From: Novosphingobium mathurense
Lineage (GTDB): Bacteria > Pseudomonadota > Alphaproteobacteria > Sphingomonadales > Sphingomonadaceae
Direction of reading: 5' to 3'
Length of the DNA stretch: 57,852 nt
NCBI RefSeq assembly: GCF_900168325.1
Contig: NZ_FVZE01000014.1
Span: 1 to 57,852 of the forward strand
In this document: in pieces, positions 8,011 through 16,501 of the stretch
Numbering within the stretch: position 1 is the stretch's first letter
Layout of the letters: every line of letters begins with the position of its first letter
The notes under the pieces: model-generated
Databases searched by the model: none
What the model was told of the DNA's origin: nothing
What the model saw: only the letters and a program-made list of their open reading frames with translations
Translations under genes and position numbers: made by a program

Positions 8011-9279
8011 TCAGGATTCTTCTTCGAAGCCCTGCAATGCAAATGGATTGAGGAACTGGCGCCCCCACAGAAATTCCTGGTCGACCTGGGGTAGGGCGGC
8101 CTCGTTGCAGATATCCATCCACTTCGCGCGGATGGTTTTGATCTGCTTTTTAATGATCGCGCGGGCCTGCGCTTCGGTGAGCAGGAAGTTCTTCGAGGTT
8201 TTGATGCAGGCGTTCACTTGGCTAAGCCGCACATCGCTATGGATAAGCATGGCTTGCGTTGCCTCGCCACCCGTGCGTCCTTGCGGACAAATGTCATAGG
8301 CTGGTGTCAGCGTCAGCGCCTTGCCATCCCAGAACGCCGCATGGTTGCGGGCATGATCATCCGTGTTGCCCGACAGGATGTTGAACACGATCCGCCCGAA
8401 CATCTCTTCGAGCGTTTCCTTCGGATCGGTGAAGCGGTGGCGGATCAGTTCCGCCAGTTCCTCGTAACTCGCATAGCGGGCTTCGGTCTCGTCGAGGCCC
8501 AGCATCGTCAAGGCCGAGACGATCGCTTTTCGCGCCCAGCTATTTGCGGCTGGCGCTCGGTCAAATCGTTCAACGAGCAGCACGTCCTTGCCGAGGCCTC
8601 TGGTGAGTTCAACCGGAGCCACGTCGAGCCCGACTTCCTTCGCCATACGCATGGCGATGAATTCTGCTTTGACGACATTGTACAGGTCGTTGCTCGCCGA
8701 GAACTTCGCAATGAACTTGCGGCCCTGATCATCGATCAACGCCTTGGGGCGGGCACCACCCAGCGATGTTCCATGCTGCAAAGCCAGATCGAGTTCCGGT
8801 GAAAGCGGCAATCCCTGGTCAACGCGTTCGGCGGCGGCGGCGAGTTCGTCCAGAGATGCATTCTTGCGTTGGCGCGGCCGGTAGTCGGTGGCCGATGCCT
8901 GAAAATCGAGCGCACCAATCCGGTCCGATCCCGATTCCATCAGGTGCGTAAGCTCATCCAGATCGATCAGATCCGTTTCGTCCGCCTTTGCACCCGTCAC
9001 GCGGTTGATGATCACCCTGCGGCCCCAGGCATCAGGCGAGCCATCGCGGATGCAGCTTGGCATTTGCATGCGTGCGGACGGCTCGATCAGGCCTGCGCGC
9101 AGCGGCAGCTCCGGATCATAGATCGGGATCGCATCATCGCGTTCCAGGTAGCTGCGGCCATAGTTGAAGCCGAAACGTCCATCACGCTGGCGGCTGAGCA
9201 AGCCCGCCACCACCGGCTTGCGCGCGCCCGGCAACCAGATCCAGACATAGGCTTCGTCGTAAGGGCGTTCAGAAGTCAT
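8011..9279 (-). CDS. hipA: HipA-family serine/threonine kinase toxin
   Basis: 422 residues, the usual HipA length. Motifs in order: GSDRIGALDF (about residue 138), the HipA N-terminal subdomain signature; GTSLGGARPKALI (about 170-182), the Gly-rich nucleotide-binding loop; FIAKF with its conserved Lys; GNTDDHARNHA (about 308-318), the catalytic-loop Asp/Asn cluster; and AYDICP (about 326-331), the metal-binding DFG equivalent. All key kinase positions appear present, so it is likely active. HipA kinases phosphorylate aminoacyl-tRNA synthetases or related targets and cause growth arrest unless bound by HipB. It overlaps the hipB gene by 11 nt, so the two are co-translated. The start ATG at 9279 lies inside hipB. 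Confidence 0.9.
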   Translation of the reverse strand: MTSERPYDEAYVWIWLPGARKPVVAGLLSRQRDGRFGFNYGRSYLERDDAIPIYDPELPLRAGLIEPSARMQMPSCIRDGSPDAWGRRVIINRVTGAKADETDLIDLDELTHLMESGSDRIGALDFQASATDYRPRQRKNASLDELAAAAERVDQGLPLSPELDLALQHGTSLGGARPKALIDDQGRKFIAKFSASNDLYNVVKAEFIAMRMAKEVGLDVAPVELTRGLGKDVLLVERFDRAPAANSWARKAIVSALTMLGLDETEARYASYEELAELIRHRFTDPKETLEEMFGRIVFNILSGNTDDHARNHAAFWDGKALTLTPAYDICPQGRTGGEATQAMLIHSDVRLSQVNACIKTSKNFLLTEAQARAIIKKQIKTIRAKWMDICNEAALPQVDQEFLWGRQFLNPFALQGFEEES

Positions 9280-9619
9280 CCTTCACCACGGTCTTTTTCT
9301 GGCGCACGGATTTAGGCATCAAGCGTAGCTTGTTTGCCTGCTCGGCTACGCGGTAGGCGAGCCGGCCGCGATCCTCTTCGAACAAGGGCACGCCAACCAC
9401 GCTGGCCGCTTCGAACACAATACCGATCGTGCAGCGTGGATCGCCATGTTCGATCCGCTGGATCATGTCGCGGGACACGCCAACTCTGTCGGCGAGCTCC
9501 TGCACGCTCCACTGGCGTTCCAGGCGGTTGGTGCGGATCAATTGGCCGAGCAGGGTGACGGCCTCGCGCCCGTAGCGCGATAGCGTCCATTTTGCTGGCG
9601 ATTTTTCCCGCTTTGGCAT
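9269..9619 (-). CDS. hipB: HipB-like XRE-family antitoxin / autorepressor
   Basis: 116 residues with an XRE helix-turn-helix (about residues 22-75): QELADRVGVSRDMIQRIEHG is a clear Cro/CI-type HTH. The ATG at 9619 is preceded by GAAGGAAGG. It lies first in the two-gene operon and overlaps hipA by 11 nt, the normal antitoxin-first order. The family binds operator palindromes upstream and neutralises HipA; an AT-rich palindrome sits at 9687-9706 in the promoter region. The basic, Lys-rich C-terminus (VRQKKTVVKDDF) may contact the toxin or DNA. Confidence 0.88.
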   Translation of the reverse strand: MPKREKSPAKWTLSRYGREAVTLLGQLIRTNRLERQWSVQELADRVGVSRDMIQRIEHGDPRCTIGIVFEAASVVGVPLFEEDRGRLAYRVAEQANKLRLMPKSVRQKKTVVKDDF

Positions 9620-9670
9620 GTCTCACCTTCCTTCTAGGATTATACCTTGAATCAGGATGAGACTCAATAT

Positions 9671-9720
9671 TACGTCTTATAAATAAGTCATAATGTGCTT
9701 TATGACGTTAATATAAGTCA
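9671..9720. promoter_or_regulatory. AT-rich hipBA promoter/operator region with palindrome
   Basis: GTCATAA-TGTGCT-TTATGAC at 9687-9706 is a perfect 7-bp inverted repeat. It is flanked by further partial copies: ACGTCTTAT on the left and ATAAGTCAAAT on the right. It lies 68-87 nt upstream of hipB and is far more AT-rich than its surroundings. HipB-type repressors bind such palindromes, so it is a likely operator. The match is visible; the function is inference. Confidence 0.6.
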
Positions 9721-9770
9721 AATCTGATTTGGAAAAATTCATCCTCCGAAGGTGCGCGGACTGATGGCAG

Positions 9771-9893
9771 ATCGCAGGGTCCGCACCGAATTTGGCTTTA
9801 CGCGATCGTTCTGAAGGGTCGCCAAGAGCCGATCGATCAGGCCGCAGGATATCAACAGCTGGCACGTTCGAATTTCCGGTAGGGCAGGCCGTC
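9771..9893. repeat. 123-bp direct repeat, copy 2 (slam 3'-end duplicate)
   Basis: Direct copy of 7595-7717 with 3 mismatches by eye. It carries 14 codons of the slam C-terminus and its stop, detached from any coding region. It ends 3 nt before the stop codon of the DCC oxidoreductase gene, showing that the original slam/DCC junction was duplicated around hipBA. Confidence 0.97.
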
Positions 9894-9896
9894 TAC

Positions 9897-10322
9897 TTAT
9901 GGCCCTGGGAGCTTCGATCGCCTGAGAATGCGCAATACGCTGTTCCGACCGGCGCGCATGAAGGGATAGCTGACCCGTGCGACCATTTTGGAACGAAACA
10001 GAGCGCCGTTCAGCTTGTTGAACCAGGATTGCCCGTCGCTCAAGAGGGCCATGACGTTGAGCGCGTCCGCGCCGTGATAGAAGGATCCGGAATAGTGGAA
10101 GACCATTCCTTCGTTGAGATCCATGCCCATGTTCCGGACGCGGGCGACTTCCGGTCCACCTTCGCGCGCATCGATCAAACGAACCGGGCCCACCGTTTCG
10201 CGCAGACGCATGAATTTCACGTATGATGAACAGAAGGGACACTCCCCATCATAGATGAGATAGGTGTCACCAGGGGCGACGCCGGTCCCGGCATCCGCTT
10301 CCGAGGCGGGGTTCTTGATCAT
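9897..10322 (-). CDS. DCC-family thiol-disulfide oxidoreductase (DUF393)
   Basis: 141 residues. The start ATG at 10322 overlaps the stop of the upstream HTTM gene (ATGA). Near residue 25 the motif YDGECPFCSSYVKFM is the DxxCPxC signature of the DCC (DUF393) family. HYSGSFYHGADALNVM, about 60 residues later, matches the family's second conserved block (G-x-x-A). These thioredoxin-like proteins are frequently encoded with HTTM proteins. Its partner reaction is not known. It is the last gene of a three-gene membrane operon. Confidence 0.85.
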   Translation of the reverse strand: MIKNPASEADAGTGVAPGDTYLIYDGECPFCSSYVKFMRLRETVGPVRLIDAREGGPEVARVRNMGMDLNEGMVFHYSGSFYHGADALNVMALLSDGQSWFNKLNGALFRSKMVARVSYPFMRAGRNSVLRILRRSKLPGP

Positions 10323-11290
10323 CGCGTGCTCGCTTCGCCAAGGCCCATCTCGGCCTTTGGGCGCTCTGGCATCCATTTCATGTAAGTCAGCGCCGCTGAC
10401 CAGGGAATGAACACCAGATAGAGGGCAGTCCACTGCCAGAATGGCGCCTTGAGCATCAGATAGATGCCGATGTGCATGGCCATCCCTATGGGTACATATA
10501 GCCATTTCAGCTTCGGAAAGATGAGCGAAAGGAAAAACGTGCTCTGGAAGATGAGCACGGCCCATTGCCCGATGACGCAAAGCCAATGGAACTGACTGAG
10601 CCAGACGCCGAGGAGTGAATTCCAGCGCAGGCCGTCCATCGCGAGATAATACTGAAGCGTGAAGCCATTCGGCCAGTCGACGCCGCCAATGGACAGCTTG
10701 GAATATGATGCCGACAGGTACATCAGGCCAAAGAGCCATTGGACGATCAGTATCGGCCATTTTGCTTCCCTGCTCGAACTTGTCACTTGCTCCCGGAAGG
10801 TGGTGCGCCCGGAACTCCGCCGCAACCACGCATCGAGCGACAGGACAGCTCCGGCAGGTGACAATGCCAGGACGCCCAGCGCGATCATCATTGCCGCTTC
10901 GGGATGGTGTATGTCTCCATGCGAGAGCGCCCAGAGCTGCACGAGGATAACGCCTGCCGCGAAGAGGAACAGGGTGACCCGCGTCCAGAGACCCACCAGC
11001 GCGGCAAGACCGACTGCGATTGCTGCAATGTGGATGGTCTGGATTTCCGAGATCGTGAAGGTATGTCCGCCCAGGATCGCAAGGATGGGTCTGAAGAAGG
11101 GCAGGGGGCGATAGAATGAATCCGGCAGTTCGCTGATCTCGCGCAAACTCGCGAGGCCATAGCGACTGTCGAACACCATCAATGCCAACTGCGTGCCGAC
11201 GGCAATCACGCGAAGGATCGCAAGGTCGAGCAAAGGCGCTTCCGGGAACCAGTACCGGTCCCACTTCTGTGTGAGAGAAAGCGTCGTCAT
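10319..11290 (-). CDS. HTTM-domain membrane protein (vitamin-K-dependent gamma-carboxylase-like)
   Basis: 323 residues with at least six hydrophobic helices. The start ATG at 11290 overlaps the upstream gene by 4 nt. DLAILRVIAVGTQLALMVFD, IHIAAIAVGLAALVGLWTRVT, the His-rich HGDIHHPEAAMMIALGVLAL and the later PILIVQWLFGLMYLSASYSK-SIGG...W-NGF pattern match the HTTM (horizontally transferred transmembrane) domain, related to the membrane part of vitamin K gamma-carboxylase. It lacks the long lumenal C-terminal part of the eukaryotic enzyme. The bacterial function is largely unknown. Its place between a small membrane protein and a DCC oxidoreductase suggests a redox-linked membrane activity. 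Confidence 0.82.
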   Translation of the reverse strand: MTTLSLTQKWDRYWFPEAPLLDLAILRVIAVGTQLALMVFDSRYGLASLREISELPDSFYRPLPFFRPILAILGGHTFTISEIQTIHIAAIAVGLAALVGLWTRVTLFLFAAGVILVQLWALSHGDIHHPEAAMMIALGVLALSPAGAVLSLDAWLRRSSGRTTFREQVTSSSREAKWPILIVQWLFGLMYLSASYSKLSIGGVDWPNGFTLQYYLAMDGLRWNSLLGVWLSQFHWLCVIGQWAVLIFQSTFFLSLIFPKLKWLYVPIGMAMHIGIYLMLKAPFWQWTALYLVFIPWSAALTYMKWMPERPKAEMGLGEASTR

Positions 11291-11748
11291 TTCAGGGCCT
11301 CCTCAACCTCGGCCCGTGAGATGGCGGCGATAACCTGCCTTTGCGCCTTCCGCGGTCCATTCCTGGTGATGATCAACGGATAATCTTCGACTTGTAGCTC
11401 GGTAAAAGTGGGATAGCGCTCGACGACCATTTCCAGGATCGGCCTGATCCTGTCCAATTTCCTGTCCCGCAGAGGACGGGCAAAACGTCGCTCGTACCTC
11501 CAGAAATCGATTTTCAGATCCCTGGAGGGATCGATGTACTGCCGGTCACCGTTCGGCGTGACTGCGTAAATGCGATGTTCGATATTAATGCGCTCACCGT
11601 CGAAATGCGCTGTCGCATACATGGGATACCACATGAACGGGAAGAAGCGGTTCGCATGGCCGAATGATGCTACCAACTGAGCGCCAAGCACCAGAATGAT
11701 AATCAGAGAAAGCAAACGGAAGCGATATAACTCGATCTGAAGTCGCAT
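11287..11748 (-). CDS. Small membrane protein of unknown function, HTTM operon
   Basis: 153 residues from the ATG at 11748, which has GGAAGG 8 nt upstream; a TTG at 11787 is less likely. One N-terminal transmembrane helix (FRLLSLIIILVLGAQLVASF) is followed by FFPFMWYPMYATAHFDGERI and a mixed soluble tail with many basic and aromatic residues. I do not recognise a named family. The FMWYPMY block after a single helix, and translational coupling (ATGA) to the HTTM gene, suggest an accessory subunit of the HTTM protein. Confidence 0.7.
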   Translation of the reverse strand: MRLQIELYRFRLLSLIIILVLGAQLVASFGHANRFFPFMWYPMYATAHFDGERINIEHRIYAVTPNGDRQYIDPSRDLKIDFWRYERRFARPLRDRKLDRIRPILEMVVERYPTFTELQVEDYPLIITRNGPRKAQRQVIAAISRAEVEEALK

Positions 11749-11872
11749 AGCTTTCACCTTCCGCGTTCGCGTCCTGCCTGCTTTCAACTCATGACTGACT
11801 TCAAAAAACTCACCGTACCGTCCGGGATGCTTCAGCCGTAATTGGTCTTCGCGCCGGTTGGGACCGACACAG

Positions 11873-13561
11873 TCACGGTTCCAGCGGCGCGGAAATCTTG
11901 CCTATCTGCGCTTCTTTCCGGATCGCGGCACATCCCTGAAGGTTCACGCGGTGCTGCCAGCGGTAGACGTAGAAGCCGGGAATTCGCGGCTGCCCCAACC
12001 GGGTCCTGGCACTGATGAACTCTGCTATCGGCGCATCGAGGAACCCGTATTGCAGCCAGCGCCGCGCCGGTACCAGCAGTACGCCGCGATCGATGCATGA
12101 GAAGACCTTCTCCAGATCCTTCACGTTCTCGATGACGGGACGGCCGTTGCGTTTGTCGATCGTGAACCCGTTTCGTCTGAATGTGGCCGTGTCCGGGGGA
12201 AGATACATGCCGAAGTTCGGGGTTTGCAGGTAAAGCGTCGTGCGCAGTTCATCCACGCCGATCAGGACCGCGCCTTCGTTCAGGTCCCGGCGGATTGCCT
12301 CCAGTCCGCGGTCCCATTCCGGATCGGGCGGGTTCCGGAAGATCCCGCCGGGCGCGCGGGCAAATGCGAGCAGACCTTTGGCTATGAGCTTCGGGCTGTC
12401 GACGAGCTTCGTGTTAACGGCGATCACCGAGGCGGCGCAAAGAACGAGTATAACGGGCACCAGCAGCCTGCGCGCCCGCTCTCCCACCGGAATGGCCGTC
12501 GTCCGTTCGAAGGTCTCCAGACATTGCACGACTGCGGATTTCAGCCAGGGCGCGGCCGCGGCAAGCGCAATGCCCCAGAAGGCGAGGAAGAAGGTGAAGG
12601 CATAGGAGATATAGCGGTCTGCCTTCATGCCTCCGAACGAATGGACCAAAAGGGGGACCAGCCAGAGGGCAAGGCAATAGGTGGTGAGGCGCGGGTATCG
12701 TGCCATGGCCGGCAAGGCGGCCAGGGGCATGAGGTACCAGAACAGGCGATAGTCGCGGCTGAGGAGCACGTGGTAGAACAGGTAGTCGAACCTGTGCTTT
12801 TCCGCCCATGGCTCTGCTTCGAGGAGCCGGGGGAGCCCCAGATAGACGACCACGGCTGCTGCTGCTGCTGCCAGCAGGACGAGGACGACGGCAAGCCAGC
12901 GCATCTTCGCATCGGTCAGCAGGGACCGCGTCTGCGGGCGCGTGGCGAGGAACAGGACGACGAAGATGCCGATGGCGCCGGTCGCCACGATGGTCGTGAT
13001 CTGCAACTGAGCGGCCAGCCCCAGACAGGCCAGCGCGAGGACCGGGAGCCAGATCCGTTTTCGCGAAGGATGGAGCAGGTATTCATATACAATCGCCGCG
13101 GCCACCAGCACCAGCAGGGCCTGCAGGGAATAGAAGCGCGCGAAGTCCGATGTCCGGATCATCAGTTCCGTGCCGCAGACGAGAAGTGCGCCGATCCAGC
13201 CTGCGGTCAGGTCAGCCGACCTGCCGATCCAGAGGAAGATCACCGGCACCATCAGCGCGCCGGCGACGATGGCCGGAAGGCGTGCCAGAAATACGCTCAC
13301 ATGTCCGAAGGAACGGAAGCTTTCGCCCGCCAGCACGGTGTAGACCCAGCCTCGTGTGTAACTGCCGTCGCCAAGGCTGAAGCTGCCGTCATCCGCCCAG
13401 GATGTCGCAGTCAGGATGTGGAAGATCTCGTCCGGATGGAGCGGGATGATCCGGCTGCACGTCAGGCGGATCGCAAGGGCTGCGAGAAACAGCGCCATGG
13501 CCCAGAGGTACACCGGATCGAACCGGTGCGATGTGGTCTGGGGCGGTGGGGCGGTTTGCAT
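11873..13561 (-). CDS. GT-C-fold glycosyltransferase, family 39-like (PMT/ArnT type)
   Basis: 562 residues from the ATG at 13561, with AGGAGG 8 nt upstream. The first periplasmic loop has LHPDEIFH with the acidic pair D44-E45, the catalytic/metal motif of GT39/ArnT-like transferases. Ten or more transmembrane helices follow up to about residue 400, then a periplasmic C-terminal domain of about 150 residues. Such enzymes use polyprenyl-phosphate sugars and modify glycans, lipid A or proteins in the periplasm. It is last in a run of polysaccharide genes (GT2, GT4, flippase, GT39), so the acceptor is probably the same lipid-linked glycan. Confidence 0.82.
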   Translation of the reverse strand: MQTAPPPQTTSHRFDPVYLWAMALFLAALAIRLTCSRIIPLHPDEIFHILTATSWADDGSFSLGDGSYTRGWVYTVLAGESFRSFGHVSVFLARLPAIVAGALMVPVIFLWIGRSADLTAGWIGALLVCGTELMIRTSDFARFYSLQALLVLVAAAIVYEYLLHPSRKRIWLPVLALACLGLAAQLQITTIVATGAIGIFVVLFLATRPQTRSLLTDAKMRWLAVVLVLLAAAAAAVVVYLGLPRLLEAEPWAEKHRFDYLFYHVLLSRDYRLFWYLMPLAALPAMARYPRLTTYCLALWLVPLLVHSFGGMKADRYISYAFTFFLAFWGIALAAAAPWLKSAVVQCLETFERTTAIPVGERARRLLVPVILVLCAASVIAVNTKLVDSPKLIAKGLLAFARAPGGIFRNPPDPEWDRGLEAIRRDLNEGAVLIGVDELRTTLYLQTPNFGMYLPPDTATFRRNGFTIDKRNGRPVIENVKDLEKVFSCIDRGVLLVPARRWLQYGFLDAPIAEFISARTRLGQPRIPGFYVYRWQHRVNLQGCAAIRKEAQIGKISAPLEP

Positions 13562-13572
13562 GGTCTGCCCTC

Positions 13573-15072
13573 CTAGGGTCGCGCCGCGGAGAGGATCCGG
13601 GTCATCTCGACAAGCGCCGTCCTGCCCTTCTTCGTGACCGCCTGAACAGCGATGCTGAAGCCGTAGGAACAGACGAAGGCGGTTGCGAGCAGCGGAACGG
13701 TCGAAAGATGCACGCGCGCAAGCAAGACCAGCGACCAGGCGAGCAGACCGCCGACCAGCGTTGGCAGGATCGCGGCATAGAGATCGCGCGCCGACACCGC
13801 TGTGCCGCGGGTGCACCAGTAATAGAGGACCGGGACAGTCACGGCCTGGCTTAGGAAATAGGCCTTCGCCACGCCCACGGGGCCCCATGGCAGGCCGATC
13901 ACGAAGGCGGCAATGGTCACCGGGGTCGAATAGAGGCCCCACTGGAACATTTCCCTGGTCCGGCCGGAGCTGATGAACAGCCACCCGGTCGCATTGGAGA
14001 CCGGCTGTGTCACCGCCGCCAGGCTCAGCCAGAAGAAGATCGGGCTCGCGTCGGTCCAGCGCGCCCCGAAGAGCAGCGGAATGACCACGTCGCTGCACAT
14101 GGCAACCGCCATGATGCCCGGGACCGAGACGATGGAGAGCGTCTGGATCGCTAGCAGGAACATGCGGCGGTAGCGGGCGGGTTCGTCCTGCACGCGCGCA
14201 AGGGCCGGCAGCATGACCCGGGCGAGCGGGGAGTTCACCTTTTCGAGCGGGAACATCATCAGCTTGTAGCTGCGGTCATAGAGGCCGAGCGCGGACGAGC
14301 CCCACATCTTGGCGATCAGGATGTTGTCGATGTTCTTCCGGATGAAGTTCAGGAAGTTGAAGCCGGTCAGGTTCGCCCCGAACTTGACCATGTTGCGCGC
14401 GCTGCCCCACACGATCCGGCGCGAAGGGCGCCAGCGGTCGATGCGCCAGACGAGCGCGGCATTGACGATGGTGCCGCAGAATGCGCCGAGCCAGAGCGCC
14501 CAGAAATTGCGCAGCCAGAGCGCAAACCCCACGGTGAACAGCAGCGCGGCCGCCGCCGTCGTTACATCCACGAAGCTGAGCGCGCGAAAGCGCATGGCGC
14601 GGTTGAGCAATGCGGTGTGCTGGAGGGTCGTGCCGGTGAGCAGGACGGTCAGCGCGCTGGCTGCGGTCACCATTGCCGGCCGCGGATCGCCATAGAACAG
14701 CCCCACCAGCGGAGAGATGGCAAGGAAGATCAGGGCGATCGCTGCCGAAGCGGCAAGGTTGTAGAAGAACAGGGCATTGGTCTGCTCCTCAGTGATCGTG
14801 CGGGCCTGTACGACTGCCTGGTTCAGACCCAGATTCTGGAAGATCAGGATGAAACCCGTGATCGGCGTGGTCATCGCGATCACGCCGAACTCGGACGGTG
14901 CGAGCAGCCGGGCCACCACGATGACCGACGCCATCGACAAGAGCACCTTGAGCCCTTGCGCAATGCCCGAATAGGCAGCGCCGCGCGCCGCAACTTTCCG
15001 GAGCTGGCGCTTCCCGTCCTTTGGCGGGCTTTCCCGGACCGAGGCGTCGTTGCTCTCAGACACGATGTCCAT
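13573..15072 (-). CDS. Oligosaccharide flippase (Wzx/WzxC-like, MOP superfamily)
   Basis: 499 residues; the ATG at 15072 has GAAGG 7 nt upstream, better than the alternatives at 15078 (ATG) and 15099 (TTG). About 12-14 hydrophobic helices are visible. GAAYSGIAQGLKVLLSMASV near residue 30 and LLAPSEFGVIAMTTPITGF are typical of the PST/WzxC-like flippases. It moves undecaprenyl-linked oligosaccharide across the inner membrane. Only 11 nt separate it from the GT39 start. As it belongs to a Wzx-type pathway while the capsule downstream is ABC-dependent, it probably serves a different polysaccharide. Confidence 0.88.
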   Translation of the reverse strand: MDIVSESNDASVRESPPKDGKRQLRKVAARGAAYSGIAQGLKVLLSMASVIVVARLLAPSEFGVIAMTTPITGFILIFQNLGLNQAVVQARTITEEQTNALFFYNLAASAAIALIFLAISPLVGLFYGDPRPAMVTAASALTVLLTGTTLQHTALLNRAMRFRALSFVDVTTAAAALLFTVGFALWLRNFWALWLGAFCGTIVNAALVWRIDRWRPSRRIVWGSARNMVKFGANLTGFNFLNFIRKNIDNILIAKMWGSSALGLYDRSYKLMMFPLEKVNSPLARVMLPALARVQDEPARYRRMFLLAIQTLSIVSVPGIMAVAMCSDVVIPLLFGARWTDASPIFFWLSLAAVTQPVSNATGWLFISSGRTREMFQWGLYSTPVTIAAFVIGLPWGPVGVAKAYFLSQAVTVPVLYYWCTRGTAVSARDLYAAILPTLVGGLLAWSLVLLARVHLSTVPLLATAFVCSYGFSIAVQAVTKKGRTALVEMTRILSAARP

Positions 15073-15139
15073 TGGCATCCTTCGAATTGCCAGGTCCAAT
15101 GATCAGACCGCCCAAGTTTGCCTCCGTTTCATGACACGA

Positions 15140-16501
15140 TCACGGCTCGGATCGGGCCAGATCGACATATAGCTGACGCAATCGCTCACCCTGAGTGACT
15201 TCATTGAACTCGGCCATAACCGTCTGGCGGGCCGAAGTTCCCAGACGGTGTCGCAATTGCGCATCGGCGACCAGACGCTCCATCGCGGCAGCAATTCCGG
15301 CCGGATCGTTCTCATCGGCCAGAAGGCCGCTCACGCCATCTTCAATCAGTTCGGGAATGCCGCTGTGCCGTGTCGATATGACCGGCTTGCCCAAGGCCAT
15401 GGCTTCCATGAGGACGACGGGAATGCCTTCCATGTCGCCATCCTCCGCGGTCCGCGACGGCAGGACGAAGACGTCCGCAGCACCAATGGCGGCGAGGGAG
15501 CTTTCGTGGCCCAGCGCCCCGAGAAAGACCGCCATGTCTTCCAGATCATCGGCCTTGGCTTGCGCCTTCAGGCTTTCCAGCAGCGGCCCTTCGCCCACCA
15601 GCACGAAAGATATCGCCAGTTCCGGACGGCGCCGGCGCAGCATCGCCAGAGCCCGCAGCGCCACATTGTGGCCTTTCTTCGGCACCATGCGGCCGACCAT
15701 GCAGAACTCGACTTTCGCCGGATCGGGCCTGGCGATCCCGATGCCCTCGATGGTATTTGGGTTGATCCCCATGTGGTGGACGTGAACCCTTGCGGGATCG
15801 GCTCCTGCAGCTTTCAGCCGTTCGGCCCAGATCGAATTGACCGTCAGCATCAGGTCTCCGCGCTCGATCAGCGGCGCATAGTAGCGGCTGAGGGGCTGAT
15901 AGGCCTGCTTGCTGACGTCGTAGCCGTGAAAGGTGGTGACAAGCCTTGTCTGCCAGCGGCCCAGTCGCAAGATCATGGCCGCAATGCGCCCCACATTGCC
16001 GAAGTGGCAATGCACGATCCGGGCCGATTCCAGCGTCCTGGCCAATCGCATGGCAAACAGCAGCGTGCCAAGCGCCGCGTGTTTCCCTTCCTCGCGCGAC
16101 TGCAGAAGTGCCCGCAGTGCCAGGCGAAAGGAACCCGGCTTGCGCAACAGCCCTTGCAGCACTGCGCCGAGCCGCGCCCTGTTTGTGCGTGGAACGTCGA
16201 GGTAGGTCACGCGCGGTCGGATCTGCGGATCCAGCTCCTCGAGCGGGAAGTCCGCTGAATCTGGTCCTTCGAGGGCGACGACATGGACATCGGCGCCCGC
16301 GCGAAGGTGATCGATGATCTCATTCGTGACGAAAGTCTGCGATCGGACCGGAAAGCGCCGAACCAGATAGACGACCTTCAGGCCCAAGGCATCGTGATCG
16401 ACGGCCGCTCGCCCGGCGCTTGCGCCGGCGATCAACGGGCGTGCTTCATCCGATGCAGGCTCGCAGACAGCCAGTGAAGGGGCGCCCCGGTTGGATTGCA
16501 T
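15140..16501 (-). CDS. GT4-family glycosyltransferase
   Basis: 453 residues. The ATG at 16501 overlaps the stop of the upstream GT2 gene by 1 nt (TGATG), so translation is coupled. After a 40-residue N-terminal extension come VVYLVRRFPVRSQTFVTNEI (the N-terminal Rossmann start common in GT4 proteins), HCHFGNVG, MVGRMVPKKGHNVALRALAM and VFVLPSRTAEDGDMEGIPVV, where the E-G-x-P-x-V block is the nucleotide-sugar binding motif. GT-B fold, retaining. The sugar and linkage are not predictable. Confidence 0.9.
   Translation of the reverse strand: MQSNRGAPSLAVCEPASDEARPLIAGASAGRAAVDHDALGLKVVYLVRRFPVRSQTFVTNEIIDHLRAGADVHVVALEGPDSADFPLEELDPQIRPRVTYLDVPRTNRARLGAVLQGLLRKPGSFRLALRALLQSREEGKHAALGTLLFAMRLARTLESARIVHCHFGNVGRIAAMILRLGRWQTRLVTTFHGYDVSKQAYQPLSRYYAPLIERGDLMLTVNSIWAERLKAAGADPARVHVHHMGINPNTIEGIGIARPDPAKVEFCMVGRMVPKKGHNVALRALAMLRRRRPELAISFVLVGEGPLLESLKAQAKADDLEDMAVFLGALGHESSLAAIGAADVFVLPSRTAEDGDMEGIPVVLMEAMALGKPVISTRHSGIPELIEDGVSGLLADENDPAGIAAAMERLVADAQLRHRLGTSARQTVMAEFNEVTQGERLRQLYVDLARSEP

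Noticed and set aside
12224..13576. 450-codon plus-strand frame opposite the GT39 gene
   Set aside because: High-GC antisense shadow; the composition is low-complexity and charged, with no recognisable domain, and the minus-strand protein is clearly real.
13562..14098. N-terminal extension of the GT39 protein
   Set aside because: It is antisense-like or out of frame with the flippase gene; the ATG at 13561 has AGGAGG and is followed by a proper membrane start.
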